A DNA stretch of 48,499 bases from Clostridia bacterium (GTDB lineage Bacteria; Bacillota; Clostridia; Oscillospirales; Acutalibacteraceae): contig JAFXCZ010000010.1 in assembly GCA_017516445.1 (NCBI GenBank), forward strand, positions 1 to 48,499, written 5' to 3'. The notes under the pieces are model-generated. The model was given only the letters and a program-made list of their open reading frames with translations, ran no database searches and was not told the DNA's origin. The first letter of the stretch is position 1; every line of letters begins with the position of its first letter. The position numbers and the translations under genes were made by a program. This document shows positions 1 through 9,252 of this stretch, in pieces.

Positions 1-474
1 GGCATCGGGTGTTGTGAAATAAGCTACTGCTGTATCCCACTTATATTCGGATAAATCCAAGCATTTTTTAACATTAACAGCTCTTATTATTACGTCGCCT
101 GTATTACCGCCCGAAACACCTCTAACATTAATACTTATATCATTTTCAAGGCTTCTTGTAAGATAACGGAAGGTTAATTTGTAAGTTGTTTTTGCTGCCG
201 GCTTGTAATCCACATACTGACCTGATACCTTTTCAGGATTGTAGATTTTGTGATAACGTACAGCATTATTATCAATACCGTTAATTTTAAGCGCGTTGCC
301 GTTAGCACCGTCGGGTGTAGCCAAAGCCAAATTGGCATCCGTAGGTATCCAACCCGCTTCATCAAAGGTATTGGTTATGCTAACTGCTTTATTTTTAGCA
401 AAAACCATGGGAACAGTGAATACTGTTGATAATACCAATAAAATTGATATTATCAAAGATATACTTTTTTTCAT
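1..474 (-). CDS. Secreted protein, N-terminal part (runs off the window)
   Basis: An open frame starts at ATG 474, just after a good AGGAGG ribosome binding site (481-486), and stays open to base 1, so 158 residues are visible and the C-terminus is missing. The N-terminus is a typical signal peptide: MKKS, a hydrophobic run, then VFA. The mature part (for example FDEAGWIPTDANLAL, AAKTTYKLTFRYLTRS, EYKWDTAVAYFTTPDA) looks like a beta-sandwich of carbohydrate-binding type, but I do not recognise a specific family. It is the last visible gene on the same strand as the sugar transporter operon, about 110 bases after the binding-protein gene, so a role in binding or degrading the same glycan is likely but inferred. 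Confidence 0.75.
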   Translation of the reverse strand, partial: MKKSISLIISILLVLSTVFTVPMVFAKNKAVSITNTFDEAGWIPTDANLALATPDGANGNALKINGIDNNAVRYHKIYNPEKVSGQYVDYKPAAKTTYKLTFRYLTRSLENDISINVRGVSGGNTGDVIIRAVNVKKCLDLSEYKWDTAVAYFTTPDA

Positions 475-525
475 TTTTATCCTCCTAATCATGAAAATAT
501 GATTTTTTATCTGAGAGGCTTTATT

Positions 526-567
526 GATATGCAACTCCAAAAGTGTAAAATTTTTGGGTTGCATATC
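526..567. other. Intergenic stem-loop between binding-protein gene and the next gene
   Basis: Arms GATATGCAAC and GTTGCATATC, extended inward by TCCAAAA/TTTTGGG, form a strong hairpin. On the minus strand, the direction of the operon, it is not followed by a T-run, so it is more likely a processing or mRNA-stabilising structure than a simple terminator. On the plus strand it is followed by ATTTTTT. Confidence 0.6.
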
Positions 568-582
568 ATTTTTTAAATAGGA

Positions 583-2037
583 TTATTTAAGCTTAGCATT
601 AAGTGCTTTAACAGCACTGTCAAGCTCATTCTTTTTAGAATCGAGCAAGCCGTTAATTTGAGCCTTGCCGCTATCATCTACCATAATAAAGGTATTGGAA
701 TCCTTATTTAAGTATCCGCAAGCAGTATCATAGAAGCTATAGTTAATGCCTTCCTTTTCAATAAGTGGAACATAGGTGTTGTAGTAGAAATTCTTAACAT
801 CGTTGTTCTTGAATACCTTAACACCTGCATCCTCGTACTTGGAATAATCAAGGAACCATCTTAAGAAATATGCAGCAGCTGAGGGGTTCTTAGCATTCTT
901 AGCTATACCGTATGCACGGTAAACACCAACCTGCTTACAAGGCTTGCCCTGATATGATGAAGGCATCGGAACAGCTGCGAGTGCGCTATCCTCAATGGTA
1001 GAGAAACGTCCGTTAAACTTAATAGAATATACGTTACCATCGTAAACGCCTACATTTCCGTTGTTGAAGTGGGTATACCACATACCGGTTTCCCAAATCT
1101 TTTCTTCCTTAATGGTTGCATAGAATTGATAACCTGCAAGCACGTTAGGTGCAGTTATATTGTTACTAAACTTAGTCTTCTTAGTATCATAAGAAATAAT
1201 AGGAGTACCCATAGACGCTGCAACAAGGTCGGGCATGATAACGCCGCCGTAATTGCCCGAGATTTTGGTTATATCTCGCATACACTTGAGCGCATTTTCG
1301 TATGTCCATTGTCCGCGCTTATAATAATCTCCGGGAGACATAATAGAATTGGTTGCAAATAACTTTTTATTATAAACAATAAACTGATGACCTTGCCAGC
1401 AGCTCTTATTTGAGTTTACTTCGTATGTATTTCCCTTTATAGTGGAAATTTTAATGATGTTCGGATCCCAGAATGGATCTTTTATGTCTATAAGGTTTTG
1501 AATGGGCTGAAGTATTTCAATTTGGCTTGCAAAATTATAGCAGTCAACCAAAACATCGGGAGAGTTACCCGCAGCAATTTGCTGTGTAACGGTTGCAACG
1601 TAATTACTTTGGTCAACGTTGCGTACTTCTACCTTAATACCGGTCTTCTTTGTGAATTCTTGATATACCTTCTTATACTTGTCGTGACCTTCGTCACCCC
1701 AACAAGCAAAAACAACTGTAGAGCCCTTAAGACGCTTCGGAATATCTGCAAAGGGATCTTTAGTGTCGAATTCTACCTTATCCTCATCGGTAATGGATAC
1801 ACCTGAACCAAGAGGCTTTGTAGTACCGGAATTCCCTGAGTTACCTTTATCGCCCTTACCATCTTCAACATCGAAGCCTTCACCCTTTTCATCACCGAAA
1901 TCAAGGAGCTCGCCGCCCTGAACTTCAGAAGAGGTTCCGCCGTCGTTGTTGTCTTTGCCGTTGTTACAGCCACCAAGTGTAAACACCATGGTAAGCACCA
2001 GCAATAAAGCTAAGATTCTTGAAATTTGCTTTTTCAT
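583..2037 (-). CDS. Sugar ABC transporter substrate-binding lipoprotein (family 1)
   Basis: 484 residues. It captures a sugar or oligosaccharide outside the membrane and hands it to the permease pair encoded upstream. A lipoprotein signal is clear: KKQISR, a hydrophobic core, then the lipobox LGGC with Cys24. A Gly/Asp/Ser-rich, acidic linker (about 25-95) precedes the folded domain. The folded part begins near KGSTVVFACWGDEGHDKY and shows family-1 binding-protein features (KVYQEFTKKTGIKVEVRN, AAGNSPDVLVDCYNFA, the AAYFLRWFLDY helix near the C-terminus). The start at 2037 follows AAGGAG. Forty bases separate it from the upstream permease gene. Substrate is not determinable from sequence; context suggests plant polysaccharide fragments. 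Confidence 0.9.
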   Translation of the reverse strand: MKKQISRILALLLVLTMVFTLGGCNNGKDNNDGGTSSEVQGGELLDFGDEKGEGFDVEDGKGDKGNSGNSGTTKPLGSGVSITDEDKVEFDTKDPFADIPKRLKGSTVVFACWGDEGHDKYKKVYQEFTKKTGIKVEVRNVDQSNYVATVTQQIAAGNSPDVLVDCYNFASQIEILQPIQNLIDIKDPFWDPNIIKISTIKGNTYEVNSNKSCWQGHQFIVYNKKLFATNSIMSPGDYYKRGQWTYENALKCMRDITKISGNYGGVIMPDLVAASMGTPIISYDTKKTKFSNNITAPNVLAGYQFYATIKEEKIWETGMWYTHFNNGNVGVYDGNVYSIKFNGRFSTIEDSALAAVPMPSSYQGKPCKQVGVYRAYGIAKNAKNPSAAAYFLRWFLDYSKYEDAGVKVFKNNDVKNFYYNTYVPLIEKEGINYSFYDTACGYLNKDSNTFIMVDDSGKAQINGLLDSKKNELDSAVKALNAKLK

Positions 2038-2077
2038 AAATGTTTTCTCCTTTTTTACATTAAATTTTAAAGTAAGA

Positions 2078-3034
2078 TTAACCTGTTATTCCAACGCGGT
2101 CTATACTCTTTACAAACTTCCTTTGAAGTATTAGATATAGAACCAACGGTATGGCTATAAATAAAAGACAAGATGCGAAAACTATTGTGTTAGCTATTGG
2201 TTGAGTTCCCAACCACAAGCCGTCTTGGTGGAGCGGCACTTCGATTTGGGATATCATAACCGAAAGCGGTCTTGTTTGATTTGTAAAACATAATGAAGCC
2301 AAAAAGTTTTCATTCCAATGCCATACAATCGACAAAACTGTAACTGTTACTATTACAACTGAAGATGAGGGTAACGCAATTTGTAAAAATGTTCTTAATG
2401 GCCCTGCACCGTCAACATAAGCTGCATCCTCAAGTTCTTTAGGTAAGCCCTTGAAAAACTGTATATAAATATATATAAGCATTCCGGCGCGGATTCCCAC
2501 ACCAAATAGCGAAGGCAACCAATAAACCAAATCGGTATCAAAAATATTAAGACGCAGGTCCACTCCCGTCAAACGGTCAAAAAGGCCTAAAATTCCAAGA
2601 AAGTCAAGCTGTCTAAAGTTAACCGAAAGGGATAAACTGTACATCGGCAGCGGAACCATTAACGACAACATCAAAAATGCTGTTGCTATACGCTTACCTC
2701 TAAACTCAAACCTTGAGAAGCCGTAAGCAATAGCAGCACATATAAACACCTCTATAAAAGCCGATACTATTTGCAACGAAAAAGTTCTGCCTAATGACGG
2801 CAAGAAATCGAGGTATTCAAACGCGGTTTTAAAATAATCAAACGAAATATGCCTTGGCACCCATATAAACCTTACGTCAAGAAGTGCCTCAAGCGGTTTT
2901 ATAGAACCGCTTAACATATAGAACAGCGGATAAATAACTATGTAACCTATTACAATCAGCATTAAATAGCGAAATACGCTGACCCCGCCCGAAAGCAATC
3001 GCTTTTTTATTTTCACAGGGGAAGCCTTCATCAT
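2078..3034 (-). CDS. Carbohydrate ABC transporter permease (MalG/LacG type)
   Basis: 318 residues, integral membrane, six predicted hydrophobic segments. This is the second permease of a CUT1-type importer. The cytoplasmic coupling loop is visible as LEDAAYVDGAGPLRTFLQIALP, a good match to the EAA motif that docks onto the ATPase. The N-terminal IVIYPLFYMLSGSIKP stretch is typical of the MalG branch. The gene overlaps the partner permease by four bases (ATGA), which implies translational coupling. There is an in-frame ATG pair at the start (3034 or 3031). Confidence 0.92.
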   Translation of the reverse strand: MMKASPVKIKKRLLSGGVSVFRYLMLIVIGYIVIYPLFYMLSGSIKPLEALLDVRFIWVPRHISFDYFKTAFEYLDFLPSLGRTFSLQIVSAFIEVFICAAIAYGFSRFEFRGKRIATAFLMLSLMVPLPMYSLSLSVNFRQLDFLGILGLFDRLTGVDLRLNIFDTDLVYWLPSLFGVGIRAGMLIYIYIQFFKGLPKELEDAAYVDGAGPLRTFLQIALPSSSVVIVTVTVLSIVWHWNENFLASLCFTNQTRPLSVMISQIEVPLHQDGLWLGTQPIANTIVFASCLLFIAIPLVLYLILQRKFVKSIDRVGITG

Positions 3035-3939
3035 GCGCTTTCACCCCATTTCTTAACAAATACTCTTTGATAAATAAAGAATATTATTAGCATAACCGCC
3101 GCAACAAAAATGTAATAGAACCACAGCATTGCCGAGCCAACACCATATTCAATATCATTAAATTTTCGGTATGCTGCGGATATGATTCCATTTGTATTAG
3201 CGGCGCAAACCTCGATAATGGTAAATATTATTACCAATACCATTGTTCTTATAAGCTGTGGGAAGGTAACAAACCAAAATGTTTCCCAAGCGTTTGCTCC
3301 CTCTACACGGGCAACCTCGTAATGAAGGTCGGGTATAGACTGCAATCCCGCAATAATAAGTATAGTTTGTATACCGCTTTGCCACACAAGCATAAATATT
3401 TCACTTAAAGCGAGTGAAATATAATCCTCTAAAAACGATGGTAAGTTAAGTCCGCCGAGAACTGCGTCAAAATCAATTAAATTAAATCCCGCGGCATCTG
3501 AAACTGCGGCTTCGGTTGCATTAGTTGAGCCTGCGGTTAAAAACAACTGCAGCACCGAACCGCTTGCAATAATAACGGGTAAGAAGTAAAGACCTCTAAA
3601 AAATATTCTACCCTTATACTTACCGTTTAATAAGAGTGCTAACACCATACTTACAACCAAAATAAACGGTACCGAAATAAAGATATTCTTAAACGCATCT
3701 AAAACATTATCAAGATACTCGGGGTCGGTAACAAGTATTTTATAATAGTTTTCAGAACCAACAAACTCTGTTAAAACACCCTCAGTGCCAATGGTCAAAT
3801 TGGCAAAGCTTAAGTAAATAGAATGAAATATTGGAAAAAGAAAGAAAATAATCATTCCTATTATCCACGGAGAGATAAACATAAACGCATAGCGTTCTTT
3901 TAAACGTTCAAGGCTTTTAGGCTTAACTTTACGAATCAT
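3031..3939 (-). CDS. Carbohydrate ABC transporter permease (MalF/UgpA type)
   Basis: 302 residues, first permease of the same importer. The N-terminal YAFMFISPWIIGMIIFFLFP is the typical MalF/UgpA first helix. The EAA loop reads LHYEVARVEGANAWETFWFV. It starts at ATG 3939 behind GGAGGGATAGG and lies three bases after the DUF5696 gene stop. The loop between the third and fourth helices is long (about residues 130-170, including FNLIDFDAVLGGLNLPSFLE). No ATP-binding subunit is encoded anywhere in this locus. Confidence 0.92.
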   Translation of the reverse strand: MIRKVKPKSLERLKERYAFMFISPWIIGMIIFFLFPIFHSIYLSFANLTIGTEGVLTEFVGSENYYKILVTDPEYLDNVLDAFKNIFISVPFILVVSMVLALLLNGKYKGRIFFRGLYFLPVIIASGSVLQLFLTAGSTNATEAAVSDAAGFNLIDFDAVLGGLNLPSFLEDYISLALSEIFMLVWQSGIQTILIIAGLQSIPDLHYEVARVEGANAWETFWFVTFPQLIRTMVLVIIFTIIEVCAANTNGIISAAYRKFNDIEYGVGSAMLWFYYIFVAAVMLIIFFIYQRVFVKKWGESA

Positions 3940-3942
3940 TTC

Positions 3943-6201
3943 CTATCCCTCCAATACAATATAATCCTTGGCGGCAACCTTTTTACCTTGATAAGCGACA
4001 TCCTTATCGCCGTAGTTTACAGCAATGGTAACGCCGTTATCAAACTTGGTTACGCGAAGTCCATTTTTATTTGCCCCGTGCCACAAAATAGCGGCATCGG
4101 AAGTCTTTTCCAAAATAGCGTTTACTTGGTTTACAGTTTGCACAATCTTTTCACGTTGACCGCTAAAATGCGAAACCGGAATAGCCGAAAACTTTGCAGA
4201 AGCAAAGCTGTTGTCGTAGGTATAGCTTAACGTAAAAGACGGCGCTATTCCCGATTCAATACATTTTAAAACAGCCGTTTTATAATCAACCGAGGTGTTT
4301 ATCGAGGTGCTGCTCATAGGCACGTAGCCTCTAAGCACCATTTGATAAAACGGAACATCGCAGCTTGTTATATCAAACTGTGATGAAGTAATAGGTGTTT
4401 CGGTAACGTAATTTGAAGCGCCTACCGCATATATGTTTGAATTGCTGGTCAATACTGCGGTGTTTTTAGCGCAATTATTTAAAATGCTTGCTACGTCGGT
4501 AGAAAGTCCGCCCGAAACACCGGCACCAGTCTTTGAAAAATCGGAGTATGCTGTATTTGAAAGCGAGGACAACGAAACACCGCTAAAGCCGTATTCCTTT
4601 ATAGTGTCTACCGCTTTGTTTGCAGCATCGCTAAGTCTTGCGCGGTTAAGCAGCATATATGAAGTCTGCGAGCCAGCGTTACGGGTAATATTGTTGTAAA
4701 AATCAAGATATACCGTTTGTCCGTCAAACGATTTTGCCGTATCGCTTGAGGTTGAAAAACCGTTACCGCTTTCATTAAAGCCTACTATATCAAAATCCAT
4801 AAATAGCTTTGTATTGCTCTTTTTACAGTAGTTTATAAGTGATGATATGTCCGATTTACTGCCAAACTTTGATGCTATTTCAAAACCTGCACCTATCTCC
4901 CCAATATCAAGACCGCTTTTTCCAAAGCCAACTAGCGAGATAATAATGTCACTATTGATTTTATCATCAAAATATTTTGCAATTTCCTCAGCCTGGCTCA
5001 CGGTAGTAAGTGCCGAAAGCTCGGTAGAAGGCATACCAAAATTATAGGTCTTCTGATTAATGCCGCCAAGTATTCTAATAGTGGCGCCAATCTGGTTTTG
5101 ATTACTCTTCTTAATAAGACCGTTTTTCTCAAGGTAATTACGGTAGGTTTTGGCCATACCGCTGTAATTTGCATCCTTACCGCTGAGAGGATAATACGTA
5201 ACAGCAAGTAATTCTTCGGTTATATATTCATCATAAAGGGGAATTTCGGCAAGACTCATTACAAATCCCGAAGGTCTTTTTACAATATCATAGCCCCTTA
5301 TCCTAAAGAAAGGATAAATCGAAGAATACTTCTTTGCTGAAGAACCGATATCCCAATTTAAGTATGCACGCTCTGCCGAAGAAGTTATTATTCCTAGCAC
5401 GGCGCTATCGCCCTGCTTTTTACCGAAAATAGGCATATTAACCTTTTCTGTAAAGGAGGTAAGTGTAAAATCATTTACAGTTATATCCTCACCGTAAACA
5501 CGAGTACCGCCTTGACGACCTATGATATCAATAACCTGCGGCTCTATTATTGCGCCGCTGCCGTCAGGGATAAACAAGTAGCTTTCCTTGCTATCGTTTT
5601 TAAGAGAACATAAGAACGGAGCTACTGCAACCCCCGTCACAAAGGTTTTACCGTTATCGTAAATTTCTTTGGGGTCTACAGAAATTTCAAAGCTATCCTC
5701 GTTTAACTTATAAATTACCGAAACGGCAATCTCGTGAGAAGAGAAAACGTAGGTAACTTTAACACCATTATCAACTGCCTCGGCAAAAATCTCACCGCCG
5801 TCGATAGCATCAAGTGAACCGAAGGCATTTTTTTCCGAAAGAGTTTCTGGGTCGTAGTAATGAACAATGATCGGCGATTCTATTTGAACGTTATTCATTA
5901 TTTCAAAGCCGTCGGAATCGTACTGCACCTTCATTGCATCGGTAGGCATTGTACTGTAGCGCGTACCATCCTTCTTATCCGTTACTACAACCTGCTTATA
6001 TTCATCGTTCCAAGACATTGTGAAGCGATTGTTTTGACAAATTTCTCCACCTGTTATAGTGTTTTCTTTATATTGAAGCTTTGAAAAAGGCAAGGTTTTC
6101 GCATAAGATGCCTTTCCGTTTCCACTACAGCCTGTTAATAGGGATAACATACAAGAAAACACAAGGATTATTCCAATTATTTTAATAAATGTATTTTTCA
6201 A
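3943..6201 (-). CDS. DUF5696-family lipoprotein
   Basis: 752 residues. The signal peptide ends in the lipobox LTGC (Cys25), so the protein should be anchored on the outer face of the membrane. The N-terminal half (about 35-360) looks all-beta, with IVPDGSGA-like turns (FIPDGSGAIIEP). The C-terminal half (about 370-690) has the alternating pattern of a TIM barrel, with KLFMDFDIVGFNESGNGFS and YGFSGVSLSSLSNTAYSDF. This is the architecture I associate with DUF5696 proteins, which repeatedly sit beside Gram-positive sugar ABC transporters. A glycan-processing role is plausible but unproven; no catalytic residues can be assigned with confidence. It sits 13 bases downstream of the NHL/YIP1 gene and 3 bases upstream of a permease gene. 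Confidence 0.8.
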   Translation of the reverse strand: MKNTFIKIIGIILVFSCMLSLLTGCSGNGKASYAKTLPFSKLQYKENTITGGEICQNNRFTMSWNDEYKQVVVTDKKDGTRYSTMPTDAMKVQYDSDGFEIMNNVQIESPIIVHYYDPETLSEKNAFGSLDAIDGGEIFAEAVDNGVKVTYVFSSHEIAVSVIYKLNEDSFEISVDPKEIYDNGKTFVTGVAVAPFLCSLKNDSKESYLFIPDGSGAIIEPQVIDIIGRQGGTRVYGEDITVNDFTLTSFTEKVNMPIFGKKQGDSAVLGIITSSAERAYLNWDIGSSAKKYSSIYPFFRIRGYDIVKRPSGFVMSLAEIPLYDEYITEELLAVTYYPLSGKDANYSGMAKTYRNYLEKNGLIKKSNQNQIGATIRILGGINQKTYNFGMPSTELSALTTVSQAEEIAKYFDDKINSDIIISLVGFGKSGLDIGEIGAGFEIASKFGSKSDISSLINYCKKSNTKLFMDFDIVGFNESGNGFSTSSDTAKSFDGQTVYLDFYNNITRNAGSQTSYMLLNRARLSDAANKAVDTIKEYGFSGVSLSSLSNTAYSDFSKTGAGVSGGLSTDVASILNNCAKNTAVLTSNSNIYAVGASNYVTETPITSSQFDITSCDVPFYQMVLRGYVPMSSTSINTSVDYKTAVLKCIESGIAPSFTLSYTYDNSFASAKFSAIPVSHFSGQREKIVQTVNQVNAILEKTSDAAILWHGANKNGLRVTKFDNGVTIAVNYGDKDVAYQGKKVAAKDYIVLEG

Positions 6202-6214
6202 GTAGCATCACCCT

Positions 6215-8347
6215 CTATCTGTATCTAATTTCAATATAAACTGTGCTTACAAGGTTAAGAACCTGCTGTATCAACATAAAGGTAAGGAACAACAGGAAAA
6301 CAATTATCACCATTCCGATTATTGTGACAATTGTGGTTGCAATAAATTTGCCAAACTCATAATCGTGAACACGCATAATACCAATTATCAGCATAAATAA
6401 CGTATATAACAAGCACAACACTGCAAAAACGTTAAGGAAAGCCGCTTCATCAGGGATAAGAACGTGGGTAAGAACAATTCTTAATAACCTAAAAGCTACC
6501 ATAGGAATTAAGCTATAGCAGGTTACTATAAAGATTTCCTTAAGCTTACCTATACCGCCCGCAAGCGTGCATATCAACCAGTTTGAAATGGTAAAAAGTA
6601 ACACAAGACCTACTGTACTTAAAAGCACGTAAATCGCACTGTAATTTTCTGAATCAAATACAGTAAATGCAAAGCCGCCAGTTGTATCGTTAAGTACTGT
6701 GATAATGTAAAACAGTAGGAGTATTACTGCACCGATTATTACAGAGCCCTGTCCCTTTTCTTTTATAGTTTGAAAACTCTCAACAGGGTGTGCCACACTT
6801 GAAAGTGCAAGCTTTATTTGCTTATTCTTTATAAGCTTTACCTTGCGTTTTCCAAGTGTGAGCTTGTAAAAAATCGCAAGTGCCACTACAACGGCAATGC
6901 CAATAAAAATCCAGTGGAAGTTATTTTCTAAAAGCTCGGTACGCTGTACCTCAAAAGCTTTGGCATAGGTGTCACGGTCAACGCCCATTTTGGCATACTT
7001 CATAGCCGTTTTGTTATCACCCTTGTCGTAATAGGCTTTACCAAGACCTCTATACGCCAACTGACAGTTAGTATCTTGTGATATTACTGCTTCCCAGCCT
7101 TCAAGTGCTGCAGAAAAGTCACCCGAAAGGGTGGTAAGCTGTGCCGAACGAACGAGTGCGCCATACTCGGTAAGCTTGAATATTGTAAGTGTGTTTTTAT
7201 ATGAGTCAGTTACAAGCACGTCGGTGCCGTTTACCGCAATCGCAGACGGTAACGAAAACGTACCCTTTTGCTCACCCTGACCTGCGCTTCCGCCAAAAAC
7301 TGAGAATAAATTACATTCACTGTCGTACCAGAATATTCTGCCGTAGGTTTTATCAAGGGTATATATCAATCCGTCAGAATCAACATCAAGGTTATTCATA
7401 TTTTGAGAAAGTGTAGCAAAAAGATGATAACCAACCTTATAGTCGGCAAAATTTTTACCATCATCCGCAATAATGTTTTTACCACCCGGATTTAATACGC
7501 AAATTTGACCGGTTTGAACATTATTGTCTGTGCCTTTACCTGTAGAGGTATAAACAAAATCTGCAGGGCCGACAACAATATCGGTAAAAGCATACGGCAA
7601 AGAAATCTCATCCGCTGCACGCTTAATATCGTTAGAGGTTAACCTTTTCCAAAGGTTACTCAAAACATCTAGTGGTGTGGATTTTACCGTATTTGCACCA
7701 AAGAATCCTAAAAATTCCATTTTTGGCGAATAGAGTATTGCGCCGTAATAAGAGCCTTCGCTTGCAATATAGGTGTAACCCTTTGAGTCTACCGCAACCT
7801 TCACAGGGCGGTATTTAAACTCCGTTGGAATAAGCTCCGATTCGGGTAAAACAAGCATCTGCTCTACTTCACCTTTTTTATCAAAGCATATTACACGGGC
7901 ATTTTCAGTATCGCACACGTAAATAATACCCTTTGCATCAACGTAAACGCCTTGCGCATCGGTAAAGGTTAGCGGCTTACCGCCGTATTTAATATTCTTG
8001 ATAGTTGATATTAGTTTATAATTTGCATCAAGAACGTATATCCTTGAATTACCGCTGTCAAGCACGTAGGTTTTACCGTTAGAATCTATTGCAACATCAT
8101 TAAGCTTGCTGTTTTCATCTGCACCTAACAGTGCCGCAGAAACGATTAAATCGGTTTTATACATTGGTTTAGAATATACCGGCATTTTTTCGCTTGTATT
8201 ATAATCAACCCAATATGTATAGCTTTGATAAGGCACCTCGTTTGACTGTGCAGAGCCGGTTTTTTGCTGAACTGCCGATACGGTAAAAACGGATAATAGG
8301 CAAAGTATTAATATAAAGGATATAAAAGTTTTAAATATTTTCATCAT
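6215..8347 (-). CDS. NHL beta-propeller / TPR / YIP1-domain membrane protein
   Basis: 710 residues. Order of parts: signal peptide (FISFILILCLLSVFTVSA); an extracytoplasmic beta-propeller of NHL-like blades (about 65-395) with repeated motifs such as VAIDSNGKTYVLDSGNSRIYVLD, each blade carrying VDxxGxIYV and NxRI; one or two TPR-like helices (GDFSAALEGWEAVI, LAYRGLGKAYYDKGDNKTA); a single membrane helix (WIFIGIAVVVALAIFY); a basic linker; and a C-terminal multi-span YIP1-type domain (about 525-710). The ATG at 8344 is better spaced from the AGGGGG site than that at 8347. It is embedded between the two transporter sets, 7 bases after the upstream permease gene. Function is unknown; sensing or scaffolding of the transporter is an inference. 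Confidence 0.8.
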   Translation of the reverse strand: MMKIFKTFISFILILCLLSVFTVSAVQQKTGSAQSNEVPYQSYTYWVDYNTSEKMPVYSKPMYKTDLIVSAALLGADENSKLNDVAIDSNGKTYVLDSGNSRIYVLDANYKLISTIKNIKYGGKPLTFTDAQGVYVDAKGIIYVCDTENARVICFDKKGEVEQMLVLPESELIPTEFKYRPVKVAVDSKGYTYIASEGSYYGAILYSPKMEFLGFFGANTVKSTPLDVLSNLWKRLTSNDIKRAADEISLPYAFTDIVVGPADFVYTSTGKGTDNNVQTGQICVLNPGGKNIIADDGKNFADYKVGYHLFATLSQNMNNLDVDSDGLIYTLDKTYGRIFWYDSECNLFSVFGGSAGQGEQKGTFSLPSAIAVNGTDVLVTDSYKNTLTIFKLTEYGALVRSAQLTTLSGDFSAALEGWEAVISQDTNCQLAYRGLGKAYYDKGDNKTAMKYAKMGVDRDTYAKAFEVQRTELLENNFHWIFIGIAVVVALAIFYKLTLGKRKVKLIKNKQIKLALSSVAHPVESFQTIKEKGQGSVIIGAVILLLFYIITVLNDTTGGFAFTVFDSENYSAIYVLLSTVGLVLLFTISNWLICTLAGGIGKLKEIFIVTCYSLIPMVAFRLLRIVLTHVLIPDEAAFLNVFAVLCLLYTLFMLIIGIMRVHDYEFGKFIATTIVTIIGMVIIVFLLFLTFMLIQQVLNLVSTVYIEIRYR

Positions 8348-8354
8348 AAACCCC

Positions 8355-9248
8355 CTATCCCTTAATTCCTGCGCTACCCATAGTTTCCTTAATACTGCTT
8401 TGAGAGATTAAGTAAACCAAGATAGGCGGTATCATCATAATTACCGAAACTGCCATTGAAGAACCTGTACGTGCAAGACCGCCGGTGGCTATAGTCGCCA
8501 TTACGGTAGGTAGTGTTTTTAACTGTTCACTAAAAATTGTTCCGGCATTACCTACGTTCCATAGTCCCAAAAATGTAAACAAAGTGAGTGTTAACATACA
8601 AGGCCTTATAATCGGCACAATGATTTTACCAAATATTTGGAACCAATCCGCACCGTCGATATGAGCGGCTTCAATAAGCGCATCAGGAACATAACCATCC
8701 ATATACTGCTTCATCAGAAATACGCCCATCGATGATGCAAGTGTCGGTAAAAGATAAACAAAATATGTATTTATTACACCTAATGTAGAGTAAATAATAT
8801 ACTGCGGTATTGCCAAGGTGTAGCTGTTAAACAAAAGCGCAAACTGAATTACAGTAAATATTATTCCCTTATGCTTAATATCGGTTTTAGAAAGTACAAA
8901 TGCTGACATAGCCGAGAATATAACACAAAGTACCGTTCCCACAACTGCAATAAAAATACTGTTAAAAACATAACGAGAAAGCGGAACTGATAAGCTTGAA
9001 ATTAAGTCCGGCAATGCTAAAAAGTTGTTAAGCGTTGGTCTTTTAACCGTGAAAAGTGTTGGTGGGAATACCAATAACTCATCTAAAGGCTTAAAGGATG
9101 TAACCACACAGTATATCATCGGTAGAAGCGAAAACACACCTGCCGCAAACAAAAAGAAGAAATAGAAGAAATTTCCTACCTTGCTTCTGGTATAGCGTTT
9201 TGCTTCGTTAACCCTTGGAAGATGTAATAATTGTCTTAATTTTTTCAT
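8355..9248 (-). CDS. Carbohydrate ABC transporter permease (MalG type, second set)
   Basis: 297 residues, six hydrophobic segments. The EAA loop reads LIEAAHIDGADWFQIFGKII. The N-terminus includes LPMIYCVVTSFKPLDELLVF, typical of MalG-type permeases. It starts at 9248 behind GGAAGGTGA and is four bases from the partner permease gene. It differs clearly from the 2078-3034 permease, so this is a second importer and not a recent duplicate. Confidence 0.92.
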   Translation of the reverse strand: MKKLRQLLHLPRVNEAKRYTRSKVGNFFYFFFLFAAGVFSLLPMIYCVVTSFKPLDELLVFPPTLFTVKRPTLNNFLALPDLISSLSVPLSRYVFNSIFIAVVGTVLCVIFSAMSAFVLSKTDIKHKGIIFTVIQFALLFNSYTLAIPQYIIYSTLGVINTYFVYLLPTLASSMGVFLMKQYMDGYVPDALIEAAHIDGADWFQIFGKIIVPIIRPCMLTLTLFTFLGLWNVGNAGTIFSEQLKTLPTVMATIATGGLARTGSSMAVSVIMMIPPILVYLISQSSIKETMGSAGIKG

Positions 9249-9252
9249 ATTA

